This document shows, one piece after another, positions 49,143 through 60,418 of a stretch of DNA of 64,000 nucleotides; the first letter of the stretch is position 1, and each line of letters begins with the position of its first letter. The stretch covers positions 12,896,807 to 12,960,806 of the forward strand of contig NC_079906.1 of assembly GCF_024868665.1 (NCBI RefSeq), written 5' to 3'. Both the position numbers and the translations under genes were made by a program. The notes under the pieces were generated by a model. That model was not told where the DNA came from and ran no database searches. It saw only the letters and a program-made list of their open reading frames with translations. The DNA is from Triplophysa rosa. Lineage: Eukaryota; Chordata; Actinopteri; Cypriniformes; Nemacheilidae.

Positions 49143-50957
49143 CAGGGGTGCCCAGACTTTTTTGCATACTTTTAAAATGGTAAACCTGATAAGATCTACC
49201 AACTAAATAACACATTCAATTTATTTATTTTTTAATTACACTTCCAATGCATATTCTCTTCATGGAATTCAACAATGCAAAACAATGTTCAGTGCTGATG
49301 TCATTCATTTTAACACTAAACTCAAAACATTTACAGCACAACAGATTACAATAGCCAGGCCATTTACCTTATTCTGATGACTTGCACTGAACTGAATAAG
49401 ACAGTTTTCTTTTGAAAGCATTAACTGAGATGATCATGTTGACCACCATCTTCTCTTTACCTTGCAGCTGTAAATTTAGCTCATTCAGCATGTTAGTCAG
49501 GTCAGTCAAAAACGCCAAATCTAAAAGCCACTGCTCGTTCTCAAGTTGTTTGTATTCTGTATTATGTGTAGACAGGAGAAACTCCTTTATCTCAGGCAGC
49601 AGCCCTCGAAATCTTTCCAAGAATTTGCCCCTGCTTAACCATCTGACATCTATATGTAGCAGGAGATCTGTGTGGTAGCAGTCCGCTTCCTCCAAAAAAG
49701 TGCGGAAGAGCCGTCTCTGAAGTGCACGAATTGAACAGACTATTTTCATGCATACATCCATGATCTCTTTCATGTTCAGAATTTTCGCACATAGAGGTTG
49801 TTGGTGTATTATGCAATGGTAATTAAGGAAGTTCGGAAAAGCATCATCCTCCTTGCACATGGTAATAAAACCGTTAGAACGGCCGACCATCGCAGGTGCT
49901 TCGTCAGTGGTGATTGACACTAATTTAGACATCGGAAGCTGTGTTTTGTGGATAAAGTCCTTAAATGCCCGAAAAATGTCTTCGCCCCGAGTGTGTTCTT
50001 TCATAGGCAGAAGTGTCAGCAGTTCCTCGCTCGCTGTCATGTCTTTAAACACCATCCTTTTAAAAACACACAACTGCGCTGTGTCACTAATGTCCGTGCT
50101 CTCATATAATTTCAGTGAAAAACATTCACAATCAGTTATGTCCTTTCTCAGTTGCTGTGTCAAGTCATCGGCCATTGATTCACAACGACGCGTAACTGTA
50201 GATCTCGATAGCTGAACAGCTTTGATGGCGGACACATCTCAGATACGTTTTTAAAATCCCGAAACAATGAGTCTGCTGCCTCGACAAAAGCGTCTTTTAT
50301 CATTTCTCCTTCTTGGAATGATTTTTTATGTTTGACGATGTTGCGACTCACCCGGATGTGGCTGCTTTTGCTTTTTGGCCTGGACGAATAAAGAGTGACT
50401 GCTGACCAGATAATTGAGATTTCAGTTCTTTTACCTTTGCTCTTCTAAGCTCGCTTTTTGCAGGAAAATCGTTGTCATAGTTTTTATGAAGTGTCCGAAA
50501 ATGTCTCTCCACGTTTCCTTTCTTTGGAATAGCAATACTTGTCTGGCAGATCAGACAAATGCATTTAGAAAAAGACAGTGAAGAAAAAATCTTCTTCCCA
50601 CTCCAAATGGAAATGGTATGTTTTTGACTTTTTGGTTGGTACCGCACTCATTTTAAAATTTGGTTTGAATTTTAGATTGTTTTGCGAACAAGCATATACT
50701 GCTAGCTGCGCGATTTCGGACTATGTACTCCGAAGCTCGTGGAAGGTGAGCAGCCTACGTAAGTGTCATGACAGCTGAATATTTTTTTTTTATTTAGTCA
50801 AAATTTATTGGTCAGACAGAAATTAAGAGGGAACGACATAAAATATTTTACTAAAATTTTACAAAAGCATATTAGGTTGGTTAATTTATATTGTGATCTA
50901 CCAGCATTGTCTGTGCGATCGACTGGTCGATCGCGTTCGACCTATTGGGCACCCCTG
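49143..50957 (-). mobile_element. hAT transposon with decayed transposase
   Basis: It begins caggggtgcccagac and ends ttgggcacccctg: 12-bp inverted ends matching the consensus of many hAT families. The octamer atttaaaa is duplicated exactly (49135-49142 and 50958-50965). The interior holds a transposase gene on the minus strand with frameshifts and a missing C-terminus. The element inserted into the small MITE at 48971-51010. Confidence 0.95.
49369..50647 (-). pseudogene. hAT-family transposase (BED finger plus RNase-H-like core), disrupted
   Basis: The family cuts and pastes hAT elements. Several tamed relatives (the ZBED5/FAM200 and GTF2IRD2 type) share this fold. The N-terminal piece (50647-50348) has a BED zinc finger: Cys pair in CICLICQTS and His pair in VERHFRTLH. 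A frame change near 50350 leads to SRNIVKHKKSFQEGEMIKDA, and a second near 50235 to the 288-codon frame 49369-50235. That frame carries AIKAVQLSRSTVTRRCESMA, YESTDISDTAQLCVF, SITTDEAPAMVGRSNGF and the CIIHQQPLCAKIL motif with its conserved Cys and His. It ends after VVNMIISVNAFKRKL, so the C-terminal dimerisation domain usual in hAT transposases is absent. Non-functional. Confidence 0.92.
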
Positions 50958-51017
50958 ATTTAAAATAACGAATATGCGCACGGAAAAGACGTGAAATGTA
51001 AATCGGGCCTTAGGCTT

Positions 51018-51376
51018 ACTGTGCGTTCACACCGCATCGAGAGCGTCAAAGTGGCCGGAAGTCATTCATTTTTAATGTGAGCCGGTGTTCTGTCACCGGC
51101 AGCGAGCAGCGGCACGTCTTGGCCGTTGAGGGTGTCGAGGAGAGTTGAAATCAGGTCAACTTTATGGTAATGAGCTATGACACGGTTCAGCGGCAAACAG
51201 TCGGAATGTAGAAGTCCACCACTTGAGAGGATTCCAAAGAACGTAAACTTTGTAAACTTGTAGCCCTGTAAACTTTGGTCTACGTCAGAGCGTCCACGAA
51301 TCTTTCTACAGCGTTGTTGGCAGGGCGGCCAGAGTGATTTTTGATGCTCTCGACGGCAGCGGTGTGAACGTACAGT
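51018..51376. mobile_element. MITE with actgtgcgttcacaccgc ends
   Basis: The left end actgtgcgttcacaccgc and the reverse complement of the right end (actgtacgttcacaccgc) differ at one base. The pairing continues with gagagcgtcaaagtggccg against cggccagagtgatttttgatgctctc. It follows the previous MITE after only seven bases. Non-coding. Confidence 0.85.
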
Positions 51377-51935
51377 TTGTGTGAATAATACGATAAATAC
51401 AGTCGAAAATACAAAAAGTTCCTTTTTGGTTCAAACTTGGAGTCTTTATTGGTTGGGAACCTTGAGAAACACTTTGTCTGCACTTATCTTGGACCCCTAT
51501 GCGAGTTGGTCTTGGACTGAAACTCACTGTAAGGGCTGAGCAGATTTGCAGAGCCAGCGGCACACAACATTACGCTAACACTAACTCAGAGAGACACTGC
51601 AGTAGAGAACAGGGTGAGTGTGACTGAATCCAGTCTGAATACACCAAACTCACTCTGACAACATCAACTTAACAGAGCGCAAATCCATATATAATGTACA
51701 TTAGGACTTTTTTAAAACTTTAGTAAACCGTGAGAGAGAATCGTGGCGTTTTCAACTTACTTGTACTTTTGCACAGAAATAGTTTGAATGAGTTCATTTT
51801 TTTATATTAAGTTTATTTTAATGATTCAGTTACATTGCTTATGTTGTTTAGTCTTGTGTTTATTGCTTTGCATATGTTTATTAGTCATTATATGACTGTA
51901 CTCTAATGCTAAGAAATGCTAATAAATATTAGTTG
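51377..51935. other. No gene seen
   Basis: Two overlapping minus-strand frames (51280-51563) run from this stretch into the MITE and have no motif. The remainder is AT-rich. Confidence 0.4.
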
Positions 51936-52289
51936 TTAAAGGAACAGTTCACCCAAAAATAAAAAATCTGTCATCATTTACTCACCCGCGAGTTGTTCCA
52001 AATCTGTATAAATTTCTTTGTTTTAATGAACAATTACAAAAAAATTACAATGTTAGTCAAAAGTACCCCAGAACTCTTTGCTGTCCTACATTTTTCAAAA
52101 TATCCTCTTTTGTGTTCAACAAAACAACAATAAAGCAATTTTTCCTAGTCAATGGGCTCCAAGAACTGTTTGGTTACAAGCATTCTTCCAAATATCTTTC
52201 TCTGTGTTCATCATTTATACAGATTTGGAACAACTTGAGGGTGAGTAAATGAAGACAGAATTTTCATTTTTGGGGAACTGTCCCTATAA
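51936..52289. mobile_element. TTAA-flanked MITE, family A copy 6
   Basis: The left end is ttaaaggaacagttcaccc and the right end ttggggaactgtccctataa, where the TTAA has become ATAA. The interior has ctgtcatcatttactcaccc and gaacaacttgagggtgagta in inverted positions. Non-coding. Confidence 0.88.
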
Positions 52290-53257
52290 ACTGGCTAATA
52301 TTTATGCATTTGTCCTTAGATTACTTACATAAAACTTACATAAAAATAATAATAGACTGAGTTTTATTCTATTTTTCATTCTTACTCTTTGAAAGGCTCA
52401 TAAATCAGCCAGATAATGTTGTACTTATAATCTAATCTTATAATGTCAACAAGTTTAAGTTTAGATACAAGTTTACAGGCTGGGTGAAGTAAATAATATT
52501 ATCTTTGTACCGTCTGCGTCTGTCATACAAATGCAATGTATATAACTCACAAGCATAACTTTGTATTTGTGTGTCTGGGCATTTATAAGTTCATTCAGGC
52601 CAATTAGGCCTCAGCTCGGTTCTCTTTACATTGATTTATGAGGACTCTTTCACTGCGCCATTTGCTTTAAAGTGTCACGCGCACATGCTCGTATATAAAT
52701 ATACATGACTGACATGTAGCACTGTGGTTCTAAATGACCACTATTGTCTTTCAAATCAGTGAATGACAGACTGATGTATGTGGCCGTTCAGCTCTCTGAG
52801 GTTTCGGTGGCAGTGAGCAGAGGGCTGTAGTTGATTGTATTGAATTCCCCTGATAATCGTTACCGTGAGCTGCACTTCCACTGCGCCAATTCTCAAATCA
52901 CACTGACAGCCAATTCATCAGTCTGCCATCAGGACAGATCGCTGAGTGTCTGCACGGCCTCACCCACATCACAGGTGGGTGACGACGGGAACTTGTGCAC
53001 CCATCTATTTTGAGGGCCTCCCGGTTGCAGTTGTGGACAGTGCAATATGGGTTTTATTGCAAGATAAGGCATAACCAAAAGAAAAACTATTTCAACTTTT
53101 TAAAAAGTTTTCTTTAATATAATAGGCCTATTTTTATATATTGAAACCTAAAATTTAATATATGATTTGTTCTTTTGTTTAATTTGTTACACTTCTCATA
53201 ATTTCCACTAGGTACAAATGGGAGGTCGTAAAGAGAACACTACATTGGAGGAATTTG
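52290..53257. other. No gene confirmed
   Basis: The stretch 52780-53010 is richer in GC and contains a 60-codon open frame and a cacatcacag|gtgggt donor-like site, but I recognise no product. Confidence 0.35.
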
Positions 53258-53589
53258 TTAAAGGAACAGTTCACCCAAAAATGAAAATTCTGTCATTATT
53301 CACTCACCCTCAACTTGTTCCAAATCTATATAAATTAATTTGTTCTGTTAAACACAGAACAAGATATTTTGAAAAATAAGGGATACCAAACAGTTCTGGG
53401 TCACAAATAGCTACCATAGTAGTTTTCCCCACTATTAGTCAATAGTGCCCAGAACTGTTTGGTTACAAACATTCTTGGAAATGTTGTTCTTTGTCTTCTG
53501 CAGAACTAAGCAATGTATACAGGTTTGGAACAACTTGGGGTCGAGTAAATGCTGACAGAATTTTCAATTTTGGTTGAACTACACTTTAA
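53258..53589. mobile_element. TTAA-flanked MITE, family A copy 7
   Basis: The left end is ttaaaggaacagttcaccc and the right end ggttgaactacactttaa, with TTAA on each side. It shares the ggaaca variant of the left end with copy 6, so the two belong to one subfamily. Non-coding. Confidence 0.88.
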
Positions 53590-54770
53590 ACCTCTTTATA
53601 TTTCACTGTGGTCAGCCAATAATTGTTTAAAGAAGATCTGGTTTGTATTTGTATTACAGGCTCAGACAGGTCTAGGGTTTACTCGGCTCCTTCACGACAA
53701 GCCTCTCAGCCAACAGCTCAGTAAACAACACGAGACCCAATAATCCATTCACACAGTCCTCTTCAACTATTGACATGTGGCTGTGAAATGAGTTCAAACT
53801 GCTAGTGGGCTGTTAGACAGAATTAGACGCATGCACACATCCATTTCTGTCAGGGCACATCTGTGCATTACCAGCATCAGAAAAAAAGCTCTTCAAATTA
53901 TCTTCAATACATTCCTAATGCGCTGTATGGCATAACCGGTTGCGAGATTTATATACATTTTATCTGCAATCTTCTTGAATTTATTCATAAAGTCACGTGC
54001 AATTATCATATGAATTTCCTTGCTCCCCTTCGCAGATTTCTGCTATACCGTGGGCAAATAACAGAATAATTCAGATTAAATATTTTTGCAGAGTTGAACT
54101 TTTTGTGTGTGTGTGCGCACGCTTATTAAAAGTTCTGTGTTTGTGTGACAGCACTTTTGTGGGTGAGGGAAAGCAAATTTAATGTGTTTGCCCCTTTCAG
54201 TGTGTGTGTGTGCGTGCGTGAGCATGGCAGAAATCAATTACTCTCCTGCAGGTGTGAGTGAGGGACTCCAGTGCTCCCAACCCTTTCTCTCTCTGTCACA
54301 CACACACACACACACACACACATTCAGTGTGTCAGTGATGTTTTTCTACTTTTAAGTCAGAAAAACTGATTGTCTCCTTTTATTAAGGATTTAAACAAGT
54401 AGTTTGTTGACCAAAACTATTTAGACACACACTAAATTACTGCACACACTTACAAGTTATTATTCATAATCAAACCAGCTGCTGTGATTATTGGAATTAC
54501 TGGGACTCGCTCACACACACATGCTCAGAATGGAGGAACTGGTGGTTATTTCTCATGGTTAATGGATCTGTACCTCACAAACACACCTGAGCCACCGGAC
54601 GCTCACAGGTGCTTCGTTACTGAGTGATAGTTAGTGTGTGTGTGCGTGCATGTGTGATTGCACGCGTGTGTACTGAAACCTGAAATCAAGAGTACCTGTA
54701 TGTCAGAGCAAATTATGGCATCTGTCATGTTTGTAAGTCTATTGCATTTTTCAAGACAACCAGATCTTGT
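53590..54770. other. No gene seen; CA tract at 54297-54322
   Basis: Non-coding, with several short GT or CA runs (around 54104, 54202, 54297-54322 and 54634). Open frames of about 65 codons have no motif. Confidence 0.4.
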
Positions 54771-55064
54771 TGTGTGTGTGTGTGTGTGTGTTCATGTTTG
54801 TATATCCCAGTGGGGACCTAAACCTGAATGCACACCAACACATGGGGACTCGTGTCACCGTGGGGACCAAAATTGAGGTCCCCACGGGCAAAAAAGCTTA
54901 TAAATTGTACAGAACACTATTTTTTTTAAATCTAAAAATGCAAAAAGTTTTCTATGATCTTTAGGTTTAGGGGTTGGGTTAGGGATAGGGGATAAAATAT
55001 ACAATTTGTACAGTATACAACTCAATACACCTATGGACTGTCCCCACGGAGATAGTAAACCAGA

Positions 55065-55108
<44 letters not shown>

Positions 55109-55114
55109 CGTGCA
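54771..55114 (+). mobile_element. GT-flanked dispersed repeat
   Basis: A 276-bp core (54792-55067) sits between two GT microsatellites in the same orientation (54771-54791 and 55068-55114). The core contains ggtccccacgg, gcttataaattgtacag, aaaatgcaaaaagttttc, ttaggtttaggggttgggtt and ctatggactgtccccac. Its edges are complementary in part (tggggacc and tccccac). Inferred: a MITE-like repeat that carries or recruits GT repeats at both edges. A diverged inverted copy lies at 34090-34302. Confidence 0.75.
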
Positions 55115-56758
55115 TGTGCAGACAATCAAATGTGTTACGTTTTCAATTAGAAATGCCTTTAACTGGGTGTCAAGTACATCAGTCACTTGAGCTATGACGG
55201 GTCAATTTGGTGTTGATGCAGGGATTAGCCGGGCACATGAGGTATAGCATTGAGCGGTCACACACATTTTCTAAACACTCAAGCACCTCATTTAACCCAC
55301 CGCAGAAAGCACAAACCAAGAAGGCCAAAGGTTTTCAGAGGGCAAGGCTATTGAGAAACACCGCAGCCACTAAACATTTATCTCAGAGTGATCTCATTTA
55401 GTCTTACGATATCTCTGAAATCTACGCTCGGCAAAACTCTATTTCGAGGGATTACGTAGGCCGTGAATTGGTGACAGATTTCAATTGAATCGTAATGCAT
55501 TCCGTTTGCTTGAAACAATACGCCATAAGTGAGCGTGCGGTTCGGAAGGTTTCAAGTGAAGAAACAGGTTTAACTTTAATAATACCCAACTAGATTTATT
55601 GTATCGCAGTAGCTGCCATTTTACTTTATTGCATTTGCTGTTTAGAGGTCATCAGGGAGGAGGAGAAAGGAGGCAAGAAGGAGAGGATGGTGTGCAGAGG
55701 AAAAGACAGGAGCGGACTATAGCATCTGTTGTGCATTTTACACCATAACTGGAAGAATCTAATATCAGCCCACTGCATCAGAGCACATTATATTCATCTC
55801 TATAAAGCTCAGCACTGGGCTGCGGATAGCGTGCGAATTCCCATGGAGGTACTAAAGGGAACCAGCTTCGAAATCCCATAAACAGCTCACTCATAAAACA
55901 CATTCTATTTTAAAAGCACCATTTCAGTAATGCACCATTAGTAAGAGCCGTAATCAGGCCACTGCATTTCCTATCTGCTGTGTGTGGGGGTAATCTACAT
56001 CACGGCAACGCTCTATCAAAGGCCGGATTTGTTTTTACCCACAAATCACACAGGAAGTAAGCGGTGGCTAATGCAATAACTGAATCGGAGTAGTTATGGG
56101 GGAGCAAGAGAGAGAGAGAGACAGAGAAAGGGAAAGACAGGCTATTGGGTAAACGGTTTTACGGCATTGAGAAAAGGAAGGACATTTTCATTAGTCATAG
56201 TTTTTTTTTTGTGTGTCTATTTCTCTCTTTTTATCTTGCTCGTACCCTTCCTTTAGTTGTGTGTTGTTGTGTGTGTAGTCTTGCACAAAATGATGCTTGA
56301 AGCCTGGCCTCACAATGTTGGACACGCTGTAAAAAAATCCTGTTAAATGTACATTTTAAAAATGGCAGCAGGGGTTGCCAGAAATGTGCTGTAATGGAAA
56401 TAGAGTGAAAATACAAGCTTAAAACTGACTACTAGTTGTGAGTAGTTGAAATTCCACTATTTACTTACAAAAGGCATCATTTAAACATATGTTTACTTCA
56501 GCATTTTTGCATTATTTTTCCATGAAACCTTTAAAAGTGTAAATTATTGAGACAGTATTTAAGTTACAAGCATTTATGGAATGTTTAGTTTAGATGTGTC
56601 ACAATATACTGGAATTGACAGTAATCATGTTATTAATAATTGTGATTATTAATATCTTGTTATACACATATGAAAATATTGTAAATAATTCAATGCCAGT
56701 GTCTAGTTGATGGTTCAACATAGTTGTTGGTGGTGTTGCACCCAATAAAAATTTTGCC
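55115..56758. other. No gene seen
   Basis: Non-coding, with a GA-rich stretch near 56108-56128 and no recognisable repeat. Confidence 0.4.
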
Positions 56759-57096
56759 TTAAAGGGACGGTTCACCCCAAAATAAAAATTCTGTCATTGT
56801 TCCTACCATTCAGTAGTAGGAAAAATTGCTTGATCAATTTCTTTGTTCTGTTGAACCCAAAAGAAGATATTTTGAAGAAATCAAACCGTGTTGGGGCGCT
56901 TTTGACTACTATCGTACTTTTCCTACTATGGTAGTCAATGGTGACCAAGAACTGTTTAGTTACAAGGATTCTTCCAAATATATTTCTCCATGTTCATTGG
57001 GGAAAAAAAATTATACTGATATGGAACAACTTGAGGGTGTGTACGTAAATTAATTTCCGAATTTCATTTTCGTTTTTGGGTGAACTGTTCCTTTAA
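56759..57096. mobile_element. TTAA-flanked MITE, family A copy 8
   Basis: The left end is ttaaagggacggttcaccc and the right end gggtgaactgttcctttaa, with TTAA at each side. Paired tttgttctgttgaac-like and ggaacaacttgagggtg blocks are present. Non-coding. Confidence 0.9.
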
Positions 57097-57320
57097 GAGC
57101 CACAATAGTTACAGGCTCTCTGTCTCTCTACATACATATTTTGAGCTATTCATTGGACAAAAAAAAGAGAAAACACAAAATAAACAAAATAAAAAAATGA
57201 ATTTGACTGATAGCACTATTAATCATTATTGGCATTATTAACCTTAGTAATATTAATTATTTCATTCAATCGGATATTCACATCTTTTGGCCGCGATTAT
57301 CATGTAGTGAGGTTACACGT

Positions 57321-57895
57321 TATTTTGATAGTCCACTTTAGACATTCTACTGACTTTAAGTAACTTTGCAACTTCATGTCAACTAACTTCCAATTATTTG
57401 CATCTACATGTCAACTACAGTAAATGTCAGAGTATTAGCAGACAGTTAGGTTAAGGTTAGGTTTAGGGAAATGAAGGGCTTCGCAGGCTGGCACAGGCAC
57501 AGGCATACTAAGAAATTTAGGGTTAGGGGAATCACGGATACAGGCAAGCTCAGGTGTGCAAACATCTCATTTTAGGAAGAGCATTACTGGAAACAGTGAA
57601 TCTCTGGCCACTGTCTGAGTCACAAATCTCATTTATACAAAACCAGATATCTGTTTATTTTTTTAGATCATGACATTTTGATTTGATGTGCTCTAACAGT
57701 TAAATATGTACATTCTTAAATGTTACCTCTGGGATGCATAAACAAGTTTGAAAATCAAAACACTTAAAAAGGAAACAGGCCTGAAATTATACACTTCCAC
57801 ACTATCCTTGTTATCTAGGATTAGGGTTGTGTATAGGGGTAGGGGTAGGAAAATGAGTTGACATGTAATTGCAAAGTTTTTGGACTACCATAACA
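57321..57895. mobile_element. MITE-like repeat with telomere-like stretches
   Basis: The left part (gtaactttgcaacttcatgt, then caac) and the right part (gttgacatgtaattgcaaag) are inverted copies. Inward of each lies a run of ttaggg-like hexamers (gttaggttaaggttagg near 57449, gggttgtgtataggggtag near 57824). A separate insert with tggcacaggcacaggc begins near 57478. The telomere-like runs are part of the repeat and do not mark a chromosome end. Left and right limits are approximate. Confidence 0.6.
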
Positions 57896-60054
57896 AAGTG
57901 TTAGCAGATATTAAAGAGAAAGTGTACTAATACTTTATTGACTGCTAGTTTACAAGAAAATATCTACAAATATCTCAAGTGTACCATATTGTGAGCCCTA
58001 GTCTAGAGGTTTGATAGTTCATCTAAACTGTAAATTAACAGTTTTCTTACCATTTTCTTGCCAGTCATTAAGTTTGTGTGAACACATAATACGCCATAAT
58101 GCATAATATACCTTCTGTTCAGAGTAAAGGCAGACAGCAGGGAGATCGCATTAAAGCCCATACATAACCGGATATCAGCTGAATTTTCTTTGGGGATCTG
58201 TTGAGAGAGTGATGCAGAGTTTCAGGGTGTGGGAAGAATATTGAAAATCTTCGCCCCACTGTGGCGATGAATGGCTCAACTTTCATCATAATAAACAATT
58301 TCACATGCAAAGCTGCTGAAAATGTTTTGGGTAAAAGCGCTGAAAAATGGATGACGTGTCAGACCCTGGGTGGTGTAATTCTTCACGGATATTAGCATTA
58401 GGATGTTTGTGCCTGAATCAGTAGAACATCAGCTGTGTCGCGTGATTGATAGCTCGGCATTCAGCATTAATCCTGGGTTACGTGTTTAAACCGCTACACT
58501 AGTGTCCTGTTGCTTTCAGTTTAATAGAAAGAGCAAACAACGAAATACAATAACAGTAGTTGCTGTGGACTCCTCATCGTTTTGTCTGTATGGTCGTGTA
58601 GTTCTCAAAAACAATTAGGTCAGCACATTCTTCGAGAACAAAACACATCTGTGAAATAATAAAACAGCCCCATTTATACAACCTGAACCAGTTTACAAAC
58701 TGAGTGTAAACAGGTGGGCGGAGTAAGACAAGTTTTCTACGGTAAAATTGTCATGTATTGCAGTTTGAGTATAAAATGATGCCAGGGCGGGACTCTAGAC
58801 ACACTTTGCTCCCCTCCGCCGTGTTGATTTCCCGCCTGTTCCATCCATTGCGGTAACATAAACGTGGATCCGGGATCAGCCTCCCACGCTCGCACACTTC
58901 TCCAACCTACAGTAGGAGGAAATGGTACGCTGTTCTGGGACCAGCAGACAGGTGAGTGAACTGAAGCGAATGCAGGGTTCAGAGGTGTGAAATAGAGATG
59001 GGCTTCTCTCACTGGGCTGGAAATTGGCTCTCGCTGCGTACAGCCCAATCCCACGGTCCACTCATCTATCTCATCTCTCCTTCTTTTGTTTCGCTGTCTT
59101 CATCCTTATTTGTGTGCAGACTAGAGATCAAGGCTATTTCCCAGCAGTCATCTTGTTTTGCCTCCTTTAGATTTAGTTCCGTGTCCTCTTAAACTGTGAG
59201 CCAAACCAACCACAAAACTCAAGCTTAACTCGCTGCTTCGTTTTACAGCAGCAAAGATCAATGGATCACAAGTAGAGGAGGAATCTGTCTAACACTGTTA
59301 ATTGAGGAGATTTGTTTAGTCGCAGAAAACACTTCCCCATTCTGTAGATGTCAGATGAGAAAGCGAATGAGAAAGCAGATGAAAATAACGCTCTCATGGG
59401 TTATCAGTAGATGTGTTGGCCATGGAGGCGCTCTGGCACGCTCGGTTATCCTGAGCGGTAATCACATTTAGAAGATTGACCTGAGGTGGAATGCAGAACT
59501 CAGGAGAACGTTCCTGAACTCAGCGCGGGGGCATGTGTCACTTTTTCTGAGTGATGTGCCATTGGCTGCCGCATAGTTGGAAGAGATATAGTGGGCTTTG
59601 AGCGGGGAAGGCAGTCTGCTTTTATGAAAACACTAGAAGACATTTATCCGGTGCTGCTTCCACTCGCAACCAGCATACCAGAGCATTTCCTGTGCGTTTT
59701 CCATGTTAACTACGCTTATTTGCATCATATGCCTGTTTTATTAAGTCCATTAAATAAAAACTCTAATGTGTTTGCGTTTGTCTGACAGACTGGCTGTGAG
59801 TCTTTTTATTCAACCCACTCTAATGACATCTTATGACAATAACATGCTAATTTGTTCATTCATGTTATGGCCTCATATTAGCCGTTTGTGAATAATCCGT
59901 GGTCATTTTGGCACTGGAAGGGATATTAAATCACTTTTCCATGCTGAGTTTATTTATTTAAACCTGCAGTTTATTTACAGCTAATTTTATTGTCATTTCA
60001 ATCAATTGTTTGAAATAGTTTTTTAATATCTTACAATGGATGAACATAAAAACA
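57896..60054. other. No confirmed gene; possible short exon at 58913-58951
   Basis: A pyrimidine-rich tract ending ccaacctacag precedes 39 nt that end at a consensus donor, agacag|gtgagtg (58952). The segment could be a 13-codon internal exon. Alternatively it could hold a start codon at 58922 in good context (ggaaatgg) reading MVRCSGTSRQ. I do not recognise the product in any phase. The surrounding 58770-58920 is GC-richer than its neighbours. Nothing else was identified on either side. Confidence 0.25.
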
Positions 60055-60240
60055 GTTCCCTTTCTATCGGTCTCTTGACGTTGTGTCAAACCGTCAAATG
60101 GGGTTTGACTTGAGAACCTATCGTCTTCCGACTAACTTTTGAAAAGGCCAATGAAATTGGTGAATGAAATTTGCATGCCGGACTCCGCCCCGGATATCTG
60201 GGTATTAAAGGAAGACGGCGTGCTGCATTCATTCACCTTT
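60055..60240 (+). repeat. Left inverted terminal repeat of DIRS copy 2
   Basis: The outer 33 bases (60055-60087) are those copied in the internal complementary region. The rest of the ITR follows, with a TATA-like ggtattaaaggaagacgg region that probably holds the promoter, because the right ITR has tataaaag at the same place. Confidence 0.85.
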
Positions 60241-60418
60241 TGTTCTTTGGAGCCTTCGATCTGATGAGCAAAAAGTACAGATTTTCTGATCTTCCTGACT
60301 GCTGGAATCTTACGACGTGGTGCAGCGGACTATCCCTTCCTGCAGTGACTTCCCCTGAGCATCTCGGCAGTTCCAGAGGTGTTTTTTCATCTAAAAGAGC
60401 AAATTTCTCCAGCATGGC

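Larger units (their letters stand above)
48971..51010. mobile_element. MITE interrupted by a hAT transposon
   Basis: The ends aggctcgattcacatttcgc and (reverse complement) aggcccgatttacatttcac are inverted repeats; further in, cgcgtctg... and ...gacgtg continue the pairing. The octamer cttaggct occurs at 48968-48975 and again at 51009-51016, overlapping the ends, and is a likely target duplication. Without the hAT insert (49143-50957) and its duplicate, the MITE is only about 220 bp. Non-coding. Confidence 0.75.

Noticed and set aside
57440..57860. Telomeric DNA or chromosome-end fusion
   Set aside because: The ttaggg-like runs are short, degenerate and lie inside an inverted-end repeat found in similar form elsewhere in fish.
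58737..59054. 105-codon minus-strand open frame
   Set aside because: It opposes the candidate exon region, which is GC-richer and so has fewer stops; no motif was recognised.
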